From: an uncultured Lachnospiraceae bacterium | GTDB lineage: Bacteria > Bacillota > Clostridia > Lachnospirales > Lachnospiraceae | DNA: 64,000 nt | Reading direction: 5' to 3' | NCBI GenBank assembly: GCA_900316625.1 | Contig: ONDO01000008.1 | Coordinates: 1-64,000 of the forward strand | Shown here: positions 17,972-27,076 of the stretch, one piece after another | How the letters are laid out: the number at the start of each line of letters is the position of its first letter | Numbering within the stretch: the stretch's first letter is position 1 | Made by a program: the position numbers and the translations under genes | The notes under the pieces: model-generated | Database searches by the model: none | The model's input: only the letters and a program-made list of their open reading frames with translations | Told to the model about the DNA's origin: nothing

Positions 17972-18046
17972 CGGGATAGCACTCCTCACTATCCCGGGAC
18001 CTTCTGAAAAGAGAAAGATCGCCACGGATGTGGCGATCTTTTTTAG
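17972..18046 (+). terminator. Two hairpins after hsp20, second a bidirectional terminator
   Basis: A first hairpin (cgggatag with ctatcccg, about 17974-17997) is followed by a 12-bp stem (18014-18025 with 18030-18041) and a T tract. The left side is A/G-rich, so the second stem can also end the minus-strand aminotransferase gene. Confidence 0.8.
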
Positions 18047-19236
18047 TGATTCAGGAAAAGCTCATGGCCTTTTGCAATACGGGAGATACCTTCTAGGATG
18101 CGTTCTCTCTGGGTTGCGACATTCAGTCTTAAAAATCCTTTGCCGCTGTTACCATATTGAGATCCGTAGCTAAGCCATACGCCGGCTTCGTGCTTGAGAC
18201 GATGACCAATCTCGCGATCATCTTCTCCCCAGGCACGGACATCGATCCACATTAGATAGGTGGAATCACCTTTTAAGATTTTAAGCTCCGGTGCCAGCTT
18301 CTTCAGTTCCTTTTCGACCAGGAGTTTATTCTCCCAGACATACCGGTTCATCGCATTCAGCCAATTTTCACCCTGAGAAAAGGCAGCATCACAGGCGACG
18401 ATAGAGAAGGCATTCGGTTCGCCACACTCATCGGTGTTCAGCTGACGCCATACCTTGTGGCGCAGAAGGGAATCAGGAACAAGAGCTGCGGCAGTTGGAA
18501 TTCCTGCGATATTAAAGCATTTCGTAGGTGCGATCGCTGTGATGCTGATACGGGCATTACGATCATTTACGGAAGCAAATGGGACGTAGGAAGCGCCTGG
18601 ACGCAGGATGTCACAATGAATCTCATCCGAGATGACCAGAACACCATGCTTTTCACAGAGTTCGCCAATCCTATCGAGTTCCTCCGCAGTCCAGATCCGC
18701 CCGGTCGGATTCTGCGGGTTGCAGAGCAGAAGAAGAGAGGTCTGTGGATTTGAAAGCAGAGAATCCATCGCATCGAAATCGATCAGGTAATGCATGTCCT
18801 CATCAGATTCGCGAGAAGTCGTATTCTCGCAGACCAGAGGACATTCCACCATATTTCTTCCGTTATTTACGATACAGTTTCGGAAGATGTTGTAGGCAGG
18901 TGTCATCACAAGTACATTCTCCCCCGGAGCAGATAAGCGTCGGATGGAAGATGAGAGGACCGGAATGACGCCACTGGCATAGACAAGCCAGTCTTTCTCT
19001 ATGGTGAGATGATGACGATTCTGCCACCAGTCCTGATAGAGCTGATACCAGCGGTCGGGAATATCCGTGTAGCCGAAGATCCCGTGGTTTACACGTTCCT
19101 TAAGTACGCTCTTTATTTCCGGAGCGGTCTCGAAATCCATATCGGCGACCCACATGGGAAGGACGGAGGCGTCACAGTCCCACTTGACGGGATCGTATTG
19201 CCTGCGGTCCGTCAGCTGATCGAAATTGTAGTTCAT
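18043..19236 (-). CDS. MalY/PatB-type PLP-dependent C-S lyase/aminotransferase
   Basis: 397 residues, fold-type I PLP enzyme. The N-terminus WVADMDFETAPEI is diagnostic of the MalY/PatB group, which cleaves cystathionine or other C-S bonds to pyruvate, ammonia and a thiol. The Asn-Pro pair (CNPQNPTGRIW), the Asp in ISDEIHCD and the Schiff-base Lys in APTKCFNIAG are present. The length is standard. The start ATG at 19236 has the SD gaggtaag. It could work in methionine synthesis or cysteine breakdown; with cysE in the window, sulfur metabolism is plausible. MalY's regulatory role cannot be judged here. Confidence 0.9.
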   Translation of the reverse strand: MNYNFDQLTDRRQYDPVKWDCDASVLPMWVADMDFETAPEIKSVLKERVNHGIFGYTDIPDRWYQLYQDWWQNRHHLTIEKDWLVYASGVIPVLSSSIRRLSAPGENVLVMTPAYNIFRNCIVNNGRNMVECPLVCENTTSRESDEDMHYLIDFDAMDSLLSNPQTSLLLLCNPQNPTGRIWTAEELDRIGELCEKHGVLVISDEIHCDILRPGASYVPFASVNDRNARISITAIAPTKCFNIAGIPTAAALVPDSLLRHKVWRQLNTDECGEPNAFSIVACDAAFSQGENWLNAMNRYVWENKLLVEKELKKLAPELKILKGDSTYLMWIDVRAWGEDDREIGHRLKHEAGVWLSYGSQYGNSGKGFLRLNVATQRERILEGISRIAKGHELFLNH

Positions 19237-19281
19237 AACTTACCTCCATTCTGGAAATGTAGAACATATCCTGACTTTGGA

Positions 19282-20169
19282 TTATGCGCGGACAGTGATC
19301 TTCGTAAGGCTGGGGTCAATCTTATCCTTCTCGAGAATGAGCTCGCCAATGGACTCGGCGCGGATGGATCCGGAGGTCGGATTCAGAACGCTGTCAACGG
19401 AGGATGTGATATCAGCGTCTACGCTGGAGAATTCGAAAGCGAGGCTGGTATTTAAGAGTTTGCAGTGAATAAGCTTGAGGTTATCAATGTAGCAGAAGCC
19501 CTGCAGACTCTCAATCGTACAGTTCTCTAAGGTGAGATTCCTGGCATTCCAGCCGATGTATTCGCCGGAGATGAAGGAATTCTTCACCGTGATATTCTCG
19601 GTATTCCAGAGGCAGTCCTTGGAGAGGAACTTGCAGTGATCGAAGGTGATATTCTGAGCACCATCGAAACAGTAGTCGCCATAGAGGGTAAGACCGGTAA
19701 TCGTCGCATTCTCCATATTCATGGCGAAGTAGGAACCACTTGCGGTCATGTTGTCGATGGTAACATCGGAACAGTTCCATAGGGTTTCGTCAGCATCCGG
19801 GATGCTGACGTTACGGATGGTGAGGTTTTTACAACGACGGAAGCCCTTGGGAGCTTCGTATACGGAATCTTCAATGGTGAAGTTCTCGCTGTACCAGATA
19901 CCGGCACGGGCCATATTATAGAAAGCGGAATTCCTTACGTGGACGTTCATGGTGTACCAGAAAGGATATTTCCACTGGAAGAGAGAAGTATCTACCTGGA
20001 TATTCTGCGCTTCTTTCAGAGGGGATTCACCTTCGCCGAATACGGTATCAGAGATGGAGAGATCTCTTGCAGCAAAGAGTATGCGTTCGCCTGAGAACTT
20101 CTTGCCGGTGATGCTTCCTGCGGTATTATATTCGTTGGCGGGATTTAAATTAGGATTATCAGTCTGCAT
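19282..20169 (-). CDS. DUF3737 family protein, predicted beta-helix
   Basis: 295 residues without signal peptide or membrane segment. The chain is a run of about 20-residue repeats of the type (I/L)xNxxFxxx, for example RNVSIPDAD, DNMTASGSY, FDHCKFLSKD and ENCTIESLQ, as expected for a right-handed parallel beta-helix. The order of landmarks (GESPLKE, FQWKYPFWY, ARAGIWY, ETLWNC, FDGAQN, WNTENITV, LLNTSLAFE) matches DUF3737, which has no known function. The start at 20169 follows the SD ggaggt. Beta-helices often bind or act on polysaccharides, and the neighbours are glycan enzymes; a role there is only inference. Confidence 0.85.
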   Translation of the reverse strand: MQTDNPNLNPANEYNTAGSITGKKFSGERILFAARDLSISDTVFGEGESPLKEAQNIQVDTSLFQWKYPFWYTMNVHVRNSAFYNMARAGIWYSENFTIEDSVYEAPKGFRRCKNLTIRNVSIPDADETLWNCSDVTIDNMTASGSYFAMNMENATITGLTLYGDYCFDGAQNITFDHCKFLSKDCLWNTENITVKNSFISGEYIGWNARNLTLENCTIESLQGFCYIDNLKLIHCKLLNTSLAFEFSSVDADITSSVDSVLNPTSGSIRAESIGELILEKDKIDPSLTKITVRA

Positions 20170-20480
20170 TGACACAATACCTCCTTCCAGAGCTATATAA
20201 TGTACTGGCTGTTTCGCATAAAGGAAAGGCAACCATAAGATATGTATGAATCAATTACCAGCAAAATGATAGGGATTCACCATGCATTAGTATAATTACA
20301 ATGCGATTTGCTGTCTAATGAAAAAAGTATTAACAGAATGCTTTGTGCGATGATTTTTGCCCAATAAGAAAACCGCTTCCCGGGTAGGGAAGCGGTTCAC
20401 TGAAAGAGGGTTTGTATGAAACAAGGGTGCATAATCTATAAACAAGGGGATTAAAGATTCGCAGCGGAGAGGGGCTCCGC
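20170..20480. other. Intergenic stretch between DUF3737 and cbp genes
   Basis: 311 bases. The right half holds the terminator of the phosphorylase gene. The left half should hold the DUF3737 promoter on the minus strand. I see only weak candidates there (a minus-strand ttgcct and a tata-rich block near 20185-20215) and no operator. Confidence 0.4.
20366..20397 (-). terminator. Terminator of the cellobiose phosphorylase gene
   Basis: An 11-bp perfect stem (20371-20381 with 20387-20397). Read on the minus strand it is followed by ttttctt. Confidence 0.85.
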
Positions 20481-22916
20481 TTAGCCCATTGTTACCATAA
20501 TATCATGATCGCCCAGGGGAAGATCCAGAGGGATCACATTGCCGGCTACCGGCTGTCCATCAACAGTCATCTGACTTACGCCCTTCTCAACATGGGAAGG
20601 ATTCTCGATGGTGATGTGGTATTTCTGTCCACGATAAGCACGATCAATCTTGTAAGAATCAACATCGGAAGGAATACAAGGATTTACGCGCAGACCATCA
20701 AGAGTGGGCTGAATACCTAAGATGTACTGGCTCATTGCGGTGAAGGTCCATGCTGCGGTACCGGTTAACCAGCTGTTCTTGCCTTCTCCGAAGGAAGGCG
20801 CATCCACGCCGGCAACCATCTGGCAATATACATAAGGCTCGGTGCGGTGTACTTCGCTGATGTCCTCGAGATAGATCGGGCAGGTCTTCTTGAAGACTTC
20901 AAATGCACGGTTACCATGACCAAGAACGGTTTCAGCGCAGGCAATCCAGGGATTGTTGTGGCAGAAGATACCAGCATTTTCCTTGTATCCGGGCGGATAG
21001 GAAGAGATCTCACCGAGTTCGAGATGATACTTGGTGTATGCGGGCTGCAGAAGGACGATACCGAACTTGGAATCCAGACGTTCTTCAACACTCTTCAGAG
21101 CCTGTTCTGCTTTACCGTTTTCCTTACCGATTCCAGCCATGACACACATGCCCTGAGGTTCAATGTAGATCTGGCCTTCTTCACATTCCTTAGAACCAAC
21201 CGGCTTGGAATAGGCATCATATGCACGGACGAACCATTCGCCGTCCCAGCCGCCTTCCTGGCAGGCTTTGTCCATAGCTGCAATCTTCTGATCTGCTTCA
21301 TCAGCCTCTTCGTTCAGGTTGAGATGACGAAGGAGTTCAGAGAATTCCTTGCCATACTTAACGAACATACCACCGATGAATACGGATTCAGCAACGGGAC
21401 CTTCAGAAGGACCACTGGTCTGGAAGGACTGTCCAGGACGATCGGAGAAGCAGTTCAGGTTCAGGCAATCGTTCCAGTCAGCACGTCCGATCAGAGGAAG
21501 ACCGTGAGGACCGAGGTGAGTAGCGGTGTAGTTGAAGGACAGGCGGAGATGGTCAAGCAGAGGCTTTGCCACGTCCATATTACTGTCGAATGCGCAAGGC
21601 TCATCGAGGATTCCGAAATCACCGGTCTCACGCAGGTAAGCACAGGTGCCGGCAATCAGCCAGAGGGGATCGTCATTGAAACCACCACCGATATCTGCAT
21701 TCCCCTTCTTGGTAAGGGGTTGATACTGATGGTAGGTAGATCCATCGGCAAACTGTGTGTTTGCAATATCGATGATTCTCTCACGAGCACGCTCGGGAAT
21801 CAGATGTACGAATCCCAAGAGATCCTGGCAGGAATCACGGAATCCCATACCACGGCCCATGCCGGATTCATAATAGGAAGCAGATCTGGACATATTGAAG
21901 GTAACCATGCACTGATACTGATTCCAGATATTTACAAGACGATTCAGCTTCTCATCAGAGGAGTTGAGCTTGTAAGTGGAGAGAAGCTTATCCCAGTATG
22001 CATGCAGTTCATCGAGAGCACGATCAATCTGAGCATTGGTCTGATAACGAGCAAGCATCTTCTTGGCCGGTGCCTTATTGATGACGTTGGGCGCTACAAA
22101 TTTCTTACCGTCAACGATTTCGCAATAGCCAAGAACAAATACGAAAGAGGTGCTTTCGCCAGGTGCCAGGTGAGCCTTCAGCTGATGTGCACCGATGGGC
22201 TGCCAGCCATGAGCCTCGGAATTATGGCACTTTCCTTCAGCAATTGCCTGAGGATTGGCGAAGGAATTGTAGAGACCTACAAATTCATCACGAGAAGTAT
22301 CGAAACCGTTTACCGGATGGTTGACAGAGAAGACAGCGTAGTGATTTCTACGTTCGCGGAACTCTGTCTTATGGTAAATGGTGGATCCTTCAATCTCTAC
22401 TTCGCCGGTAGAGAAGTTACGCTGGAAGTTCGTGGAATCGTCTTCTGCATTCCAGAGACAGAACTCAACGAAGCTGAAGAGATCGAGATCCTTATCAGAA
22501 TCAGATGTATTCGTAAGAGTGATACGGTCAATTTCGCAGTTATCATCGACAGGAACAAAAGATTCCTGCTTTGCTGCTACGCCGTTCTTAGATGAAGAAA
22601 ATACGGTATAGCCAAGACCATGACGACATTCATAAGAATCAAGGTCTGTCTGCGTAGGCTTCCAACCAGGATTCCAGACACTATCACCATCCTTTATATA
22701 GAAGTAAATACCATTGGTGTCCATCTCACTGTCGTTATAGCGATATCTGGTAACACGAAGAAGTTTTGCATCCTTATAGAATGCATATCCGCCGGAAGTG
22801 TTCGAGATCAGGCGGAAGAAGCTCTTGGATCCCAGATAGTTGATCCAGGGAAGCGGTGTCTTCGGTGTGGTGATCACATATTCTTTGTGATCATCGTCAA
22901 AGTAACCGAATTTCAT
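20481..22916 (-). CDS. Cellobiose phosphorylase (GH94)
   Basis: 811 residues, the usual length of clostridial cellobiose phosphorylases. It splits cellobiose with inorganic phosphate to glucose 1-phosphate and glucose in the cytoplasm. The N-terminal beta-sandwich starts [15 protein letters not shown] with the typical [10 protein letters not shown]. The (alpha/alpha)6 barrel holds the general acid Asp in [10 protein letters not shown], the [14 protein letters not shown] substrate stretch and the [11 protein letters not shown] segment. It lacks a signal peptide. It is divergent from a LacI regulator and a sugar ABC transporter, which fits intracellular phosphorolysis of imported cellobiose. 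Cellodextrin phosphorylase is the main alternative, but those are longer. Confidence 0.92.
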   Translation of the reverse strand: MKFGYFDDDHKEYVITTPKTPLPWINYLGSKSFFRLISNTSGGYAFYKDAKLLRVTRYRYNDSEMDTNGIYFYIKDGDSVWNPGWKPTQTDLDSYECRHGLGYTVFSSSKNGVAAKQESFVPVDDNCEIDRITLTNTSDSDKDLDLFSFVEFCLWNAEDDSTNFQRNFSTGEVEIEGSTIYHKTEFRERRNHYAVFSVNHPVNGFDTSRDEFVGLYNSFANPQAIAEGKCHNSEAHGWQPIGAHQLKAHLAPGESTSFVFVLGYCEIVDGKKFVAPNVINKAPAKKMLARYQTNAQIDRALDELHAYWDKLLSTYKLNSSDEKLNRLVNIWNQYQCMVTFNMSRSASYYESGMGRGMGFRDSCQDLLGFVHLIPERARERIIDIANTQFADGSTYHQYQPLTKKGNADIGGGFNDDPLWLIAGTCAYLRETGDFGILDEPCAFDSNMDVAKPLLDHLRLSFNYTATHLGPHGLPLIGRADWNDCLNLNCFSDRPGQSFQTSGPSEGPVAESVFIGGMFVKYGKEFSELLRHLNLNEEADEADQKIAAMDKACQEGGWDGEWFVRAYDAYSKPVGSKECEEGQIYIEPQGMCVMAGIGKENGKAEQALKSVEERLDSKFGIVLLQPAYTKYHLELGEISSYPPGYKENAGIFCHNNPWIACAETVLGHGNRAFEVFKKTCPIYLEDISEVHRTEPYVYCQMVAGVDAPSFGEGKNSWLTGTAAWTFTAMSQYILGIQPTLDGLRVNPCIPSDVDSYKIDRAYRGQKYHITIENPSHVEKGVSQMTVDGQPVAGNVIPLDLPLGDHDIMVTMG

Positions 22917-22959
22917 AAGTCTCCTCCAATCGTTGATGTATTAATAGAAGATTTGCACT

Positions 22960-22991
22960 CATAAGAAGTAACGAAATGGGAACTTCTTATG
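22960..22991 (-). repeat. Perfect hairpin in the cbp 5' leader
   Basis: cataagaagt and acttcttatg, 10 bp perfect, with a 12-base loop, about 45 bases before the cbp start codon. No T tract follows on either strand, so it is not a terminator. It could be a message-stabilising hairpin or a protein site. Confidence 0.6.
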
Positions 22992-23172
22992 ATAACAGTA
23001 GGAATCCGGGCGTCCTCCCCCGAGTAACATCTGCCGGATCAATGGTTACTAATAGGAAACTATCCTGCGAACCAGTCATAAAACCCATGAGAAATGCTAT
23101 ACTTTCGCAGATTTATGTATCCGGACGAGAACAATTCGCGATAGTATAGCCTGCAATCGGCTAAATACAACA

Positions 23173-23188
23173 ACGAATACGTTTTCGT
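23173..23188. promoter_or_regulatory. Operator-like palindrome ACGAATACGTTTTCGT
   Basis: The half sites ACGAATAC and (reverse) ACGAAAAC match at 7 of 8 positions around a central CG pair, as in LacI-family operators. The same half site occurs as a spaced inverted repeat at 25997-26019 before the permease genes. Confidence 0.6.
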
Positions 23189-23306
23189 GTAACCTTACGG
23201 AAATAATAATATCTCTATAGCAAAAGTACAACAGTTTCGGAATTTCGAAAACGAAATTTGGTGATTTCGTTAAAATTTCGAGCAGATTCATTGTACATTT
23301 CGTCAG

Positions 23307-23335
23307 TTGACCGACTTACGAAATCGAGTTAGAAT
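23307..23335 (+). promoter_or_regulatory. lacI promoter
   Basis: TTGACC (23307-23312), a 17-base spacer, TAGAAT (23330-23335), start near 23342. A further ACGAAAAC half site lies at 23342-23349, suggesting autoregulation. Confidence 0.8.
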
Positions 23336-23399
23336 GAGGTCACGAAAACGAATTCGAGATGTTTTCAGAGAAACGGGAGGAAACCGTGGGAGATCGATT

Positions 23400-24407
23400 A
23401 TGATAACTGTTAAGGATATTGCAAATCGATGCGGGGTATCTACCGCGACGGTAAGTAAAGCACTTAATGGTTATGGCGACATCAGTTCGATGACCGCCGA
23501 TCGGATCCGCAAGGTAGCCCAGGAGATGCATTACATGCCCAATGCGGCAGCAAGGCAACTCAAGACGAATATCTCTCATAGCATAGGTATTCTTTTCGTA
23601 GACGAAACACATTCCGGCCTGACACATGAGTTCTTCTCACAGATTTTGAACTCAGTCAAAGACGAAGCAGAACGCTTGGGATATGACATTACCTTTATAA
23701 GTGGTAACATCGGCGGACGACCTGCTTCCTATTTAGAACACGCAAGATACCGGAAATGTGACGGAGTGCTGATCGCAGCTGTTGATTTCGAAAGCAGATC
23801 CGTGAAGGAACTGGTAGAGAGCGAAGTACCGACGATCACCATAGACTACAGCTTCAATGATAGAAGCTCAGTCATGTCAGATAATGTAGAAGGCGGATAT
23901 GCACTTGCTAATTATCTGATTCACAAAGGCCACCGCAAGATTGCTTTTGTGCATGGAGAGAACACTTCCGTTACGAAGAAACGTCTGATTGGTTTCTACC
24001 GCGCATGCAGCGAGAACGGAGTAGAGATTCCTGAGAAGTATATGATTACAGGAAAGTATCACGATCCCAAACTTGCAGGAGAAGCAACCAGGAAGCTTAT
24101 GGAACTTCCGGACAGACCAACAGCCATTATGTACTGCGATGATTACGCATACATGGGCGGCCTGATGGAACTGGAGAGGATGCACTTAAGCGTTCCCAAG
24201 GATGTCAGCTGTGTAGGATATGATGGTATTTCGCTTGCGAACATCATTCACCCGAACCTGACCACCTATTACCAGGATACCGATAAGATCGGAAGACTTT
24301 CGGTTCAGAAACTGGTAGAGTCCATCGAACATAACAAGACCTGTGAAGCAGAACAGATTAATGTAGCGGGTCACTTGATCGAGGGACATTCCGTACGGCA
24401 GATTTAG
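23400..24407 (+). CDS. LacI-family transcriptional regulator of the cellobiose locus
   Basis: 335 residues. The N-terminal helix-turn-helix (MITVKDIANRCGVSTATVSKALNG) and hinge (YMPNAAARQLKT) are typical of LacI/GalR. A periplasmic-binding-protein-like sensor domain follows (IGILFVDE to VGYDGISLANIIHP). The frame is open from 23307, but that start would lie in the promoter -35 box. The ATG at 23400 has gggag 8 bases upstream and begins directly at the HTH, so it is chosen. The gene is followed after 67 bases by the binding protein gene, and divergently by cellobiose phosphorylase. It probably represses these when the sugar (cellobiose or cellodextrin) is absent. Confidence 0.92.
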   Translation: MITVKDIANRCGVSTATVSKALNGYGDISSMTADRIRKVAQEMHYMPNAAARQLKTNISHSIGILFVDETHSGLTHEFFSQILNSVKDEAERLGYDITFISGNIGGRPASYLEHARYRKCDGVLIAAVDFESRSVKELVESEVPTITIDYSFNDRSSVMSDNVEGGYALANYLIHKGHRKIAFVHGENTSVTKKRLIGFYRACSENGVEIPEKYMITGKYHDPKLAGEATRKLMELPDRPTAIMYCDDYAYMGGLMELERMHLSVPKDVSCVGYDGISLANIIHPNLTTYYQDTDKIGRLSVQKLVESIEHNKTCEAEQINVAGHLIEGHSVRQI

Positions 24408-24474
24408 CACATGGGGTGCTTATCTGATATAGACATGTAACATAAGTGCATGTAAACAAAAGGAGGAAGGAATT

Positions 24475-25893
24475 ATGAAGAACATGAAAAAAGTTCTCGG
24501 CCTCATGCTTGCAGGAGCTATGGTAGTACCCATGGTTGCCTGTGGAAGCAAGACCGCAGACGCACCTGCTGATGCAGCACCCGCTGATACAGCAGAGACC
24601 ACAGATGACGCAGCTCCCGCTGATGAGGGCAAAGTCCTTAACATTCAGTGCTGGAACGACGAGTTCGCAAATCGTCTGGCTGACCACTATCCTGGATTCG
24701 TAAAGAACGATGAGGAGGATGTTACCAAGGGTGGTAAGATTGGTGACGTAGAAGTTAAGTTCACCATTACCCCTTCTACAGACAATGCTTACCAGAACAA
24801 TCTGGACAGCGTACTTCCCGGTAACGCTGATGCAGCAGCTGATGATAAGGTTGATATCTTCCTTCTTGAAGCTGACTATGCTAAGAAGTACATCAACTCT
24901 GATGTAGAAGTAACTGAGAAGATTTCTGATCTTGGTATCACCGATGCAGATCTCGCTGACCAGTATCAGTACACCAAGGACGTTGTTACCGATGCTAAGG
25001 GCGATCTTCGTGGTGTTTCATGGCAGGCTTGCCCGGGCGTACTTATCTACAACAGAGAGATTGCTAAGTCCGTACTTGGATCTGATGATCCTGCAGAAGT
25101 TCAGAAGGCTGTTGCTGATTGGGATACTTACAACAAGACAGCTGAGGCTATGAAGGCAGCTGGTTACAGCATGACCGTATCCGCAGTTGATACCTATCGT
25201 GTCTTCTCTAACAACGTTAAGAAGCCTTGGGTTACCGATGGTAAGATCACTATCGATGACAACATTATGAAGTGGGTTGATATGTCCAAGGAAGAAGTTG
25301 ATGCTGGTGAGACCGGTACTGCTGATCTTTGGGGCGATGAGTGGAACGCAGGCTTCAAGGCTCCTGGCACTGCATTCTGCTACTTTGGACCGGCTTGGCT
25401 GATCAACTTCTGCATGGGTAATACTCCCGATAATCCTGAAGATGATGGATCTATCGCACATGCTGGTGGCTGGGGTGCTACGGAAGGACCTCAGGGCTTC
25501 TACTGGGGCGGTACCTGGATTGCAGCAGCAAAGGGAACCGACAACAAGACCCTCGTTGCTGATATCATGAAGCAGCTTACCTGCAACAAGGACATCATGA
25601 CCGACATCGTTAAGAAGGACTCTGATTTCGTAAACAACAAGCCCGCTATGGAAGCAGCAGCTAAGGATGATTCCTATGCATTCTCTGTTCTTGGTGGCCA
25701 GAATCCTCTGCAGATGTTCTGCAACGGATGTGCATCCATTGATCTGTCCAATATGGGCGACTATGATCAGGGATGTAACGAAGAGTTCCAGAATGCTATG
25801 AAGGCTTACTTCGATGGTTCTTCTTCTAAGGAAGATGCACTTAATGCATTCTACACCGCAGTTGAGACCAAGTACCCTGAACTTTCCCACTAA
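24475..25893 (+). CDS. Sugar ABC transporter substrate-binding lipoprotein (family 1)
   Basis: 472 residues. The lipoprotein signal peptide has a Cys23 lipobox (MVACGS), then an Ala/Asp/Pro-rich linker to about 55. The mature domain follows (VLNIQCWNDEFANRL), with family 1 binding-protein features (VDIFLLEADYAKKYI, GVLIYNREIA and an aromatic-rich GGWGATEGPQGFYWGG pocket region). It is anchored outside the membrane and delivers an oligosaccharide to the two downstream permeases. No ATPase gene is present, so a shared MsmX/UgpC-type ATPase elsewhere is expected, as is common for this class. A terminator-like hairpin separates it from the permeases, which would give more binding protein than permease. 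Confidence 0.92.
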   Translation: MKNMKKVLGLMLAGAMVVPMVACGSKTADAPADAAPADTAETTDDAAPADEGKVLNIQCWNDEFANRLADHYPGFVKNDEEDVTKGGKIGDVEVKFTITPSTDNAYQNNLDSVLPGNADAAADDKVDIFLLEADYAKKYINSDVEVTEKISDLGITDADLADQYQYTKDVVTDAKGDLRGVSWQACPGVLIYNREIAKSVLGSDDPAEVQKAVADWDTYNKTAEAMKAAGYSMTVSAVDTYRVFSNNVKKPWVTDGKITIDDNIMKWVDMSKEEVDAGETGTADLWGDEWNAGFKAPGTAFCYFGPAWLINFCMGNTPDNPEDDGSIAHAGGWGATEGPQGFYWGGTWIAAAKGTDNKTLVADIMKQLTCNKDIMTDIVKKDSDFVNNKPAMEAAAKDDSYAFSVLGGQNPLQMFCNGCASIDLSNMGDYDQGCNEEFQNAMKAYFDGSSSKEDALNAFYTAVETKYPELSH

Positions 25894-25947
25894 TCTCTGA
25901 CTAGACAAGTTCAGATCACAAGATCTCTAGACTAATCTGATGAAAGG

Positions 25948-25986
25948 TGCGCCTGGGCGCTAATAGAAGCGGTCAGGCGCATTTTT
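25948..25986 (+). terminator. Partial terminator between binding protein and permeases
   Basis: An 8-bp perfect stem (tgcgcctg at 25948-25955, caggcgca at 25974-25981) with an 18-base loop and five T residues. It would reduce read-through to the permease genes. Confidence 0.75.
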
Positions 25987-25996
25987 ACAAAGATTA

Positions 25997-26019
25997 ACGA
26001 AAACGATTAAAGTTTTCGT
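25997..26019. promoter_or_regulatory. Operator-like inverted repeat ACGAAAAC-N7-GTTTTCGT
   Basis: A perfect 8-bp inverted repeat with the same half site as the cbp/lacI palindrome. It lies between the partial terminator and the permease start and could be a second binding site of the LacI regulator. Confidence 0.55.
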
Positions 26020-26020
26020 C

Positions 26021-26047
26021 AGGTTTCAAAGAAGCCCTTTGAAACCT
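26021..26047 (+). repeat. Perfect 11-bp hairpin in the permease leader
   Basis: aggtttcaaag (26021-26031) and ctttgaaacct (26037-26047) with a five-base loop and no T tract. It is probably an RNA stabiliser or cleavage barrier for the downstream message. Confidence 0.6.
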
Positions 26048-26139
26048 GCAGTGTGTTCCGACGAAGGAACCCGCTGGAGATTTCAAAGGAGGAGCTTATT
26101 CACCGGCTCCGCTACATCAAGAAAAAGAAGGGGAAGATT

Positions 26140-27063
26140 ATGAACAATAAACCAAACAAGAATGTTGTGAAATACAACAAATGGGGATACTACTTCCTCA
26201 TTCCGTTCTTCGTTATCTACACAGTCTTTTCGCTGATCCCTCTGTTCAGCACAATCTACAACAGTTTCTTTGAGCACTTCATGTCGGGTCTGAAGGTTAT
26301 TGGACCTAACTATGTAGGACTGGAGAACTATGCAAATCTTCTGAAAGATCCCAGACTCTTCCAGTATGCAGGTAACACTGTAATCATGTGGATCATCGGT
26401 TTCGTACCTCAGATCCTGGTATCCCTGCTTCTGGCTGCATGGTTTACAGATCCGGCACTCAGACTGAAGGGCCAGAGATTTTTCAAGACTGTTATCTATC
26501 TTCCGAACCTGATCATGGCAGCTGCATTCTCCATGCTGTTCTATACCCTGTTCGGTAAGGTGGGCCCGATCCACGATATTCTCTTCCGCGCAGGAATGAT
26601 TGCAAAGGATTTCGACTTCTTCCAGTACGCTGGATGGACCAGAGGCCTGGTTGGATTCATGAACTTCCTGATGTGGTTTGGTAATACTACCATCCTTCTG
26701 ATGGCAGGTATGATGGGTATTGACCAGTCTCTCTTCGAAGCTGCAGAAGTAGATGGTGCAACCAGCACCCAGATCTTCTTCAAGATCACACTTCCTCTGC
26801 TTCGCCCGATCTTAGTATACGTTTTGATTACCTCCCTGATCGGTGGTCTCCAGATGTTCGATGTACCGCAGATTCTCTCCAATGGTAAGGGTAACCCGCT
26901 GATCAATGGACATCCTACCATCATGACTCTGATCATGTGGCTGAATCAGAATCTGTACTCCAGAAACTACGGACTTGGTGGTGCACTTTCAGTTATCCTG
27001 TTTATCATTACAGGTATTCTGAGTTTGCTCGTCTTCCACTTCACTGGTAAGAATGAGAAATAA
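26140..27063 (+). CDS. Sugar ABC transporter permease (MalF/LacF type)
   Basis: 307 residues, six predicted membrane helices. It is the first of the pair of inner-membrane permeases. The ATPase-contact loop EAAEVDGATSTQIFFKITLP matches the EAA motif. The frame is open to 26053, but the ATG at 26140 with the SD aagggga is preferred, since the extra residues are encoded over the leader hairpin region. The next permease begins 13 bases after the stop. With the lipoprotein and LacI it forms a family-1 oligosaccharide importer, by context for cellobiose or cellodextrins. Confidence 0.93.
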   Translation: MNNKPNKNVVKYNKWGYYFLIPFFVIYTVFSLIPLFSTIYNSFFEHFMSGLKVIGPNYVGLENYANLLKDPRLFQYAGNTVIMWIIGFVPQILVSLLLAAWFTDPALRLKGQRFFKTVIYLPNLIMAAAFSMLFYTLFGKVGPIHDILFRAGMIAKDFDFFQYAGWTRGLVGFMNFLMWFGNTTILLMAGMMGIDQSLFEAAEVDGATSTQIFFKITLPLLRPILVYVLITSLIGGLQMFDVPQILSNGKGNPLINGHPTIMTLIMWLNQNLYSRNYGLGGALSVILFIITGILSLLVFHFTGKNEK

Positions 27064-27076
27064 GGGGGAGGATGAA

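Larger units (their letters stand above)
22917..23399. promoter_or_regulatory. Divergent regulatory region, cbp / lacI
   Basis: 483 bases. It holds a 10-bp perfect hairpin in the cbp leader (22960-22969 with 22982-22991). There are two candidate minus-strand cbp promoters (TTGTAC 23231-23226 with TATTAT 23208-23203; TTGTAT 23170-23165 with TATACT 23148-23143). A 16-bp operator-like palindrome lies at 23173-23188, with degenerate copies at 23245-23260 and 23342-23357, and the lacI promoter at 23307-23335. The arrangement suggests control of both genes by the LacI protein. Confidence 0.7.

Noticed and set aside
20847..22595. 582-codon plus-strand frame within the cellobiose phosphorylase gene
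   Set aside because: Antisense shadow of the intact GH94 gene; the product has no domain logic.
23307..23399. 31-residue N-terminal extension of the LacI regulator
   Set aside because: The start would lie in the -35 box of its own promoter, and the helix-turn-helix begins right after the ATG at 23400.
26053..26139. 29-residue extension of the first sugar permease
   Set aside because: No SD, overlaps the leader region, and has a basic stretch unlike family N-termini. The ATG at 26140 fits.
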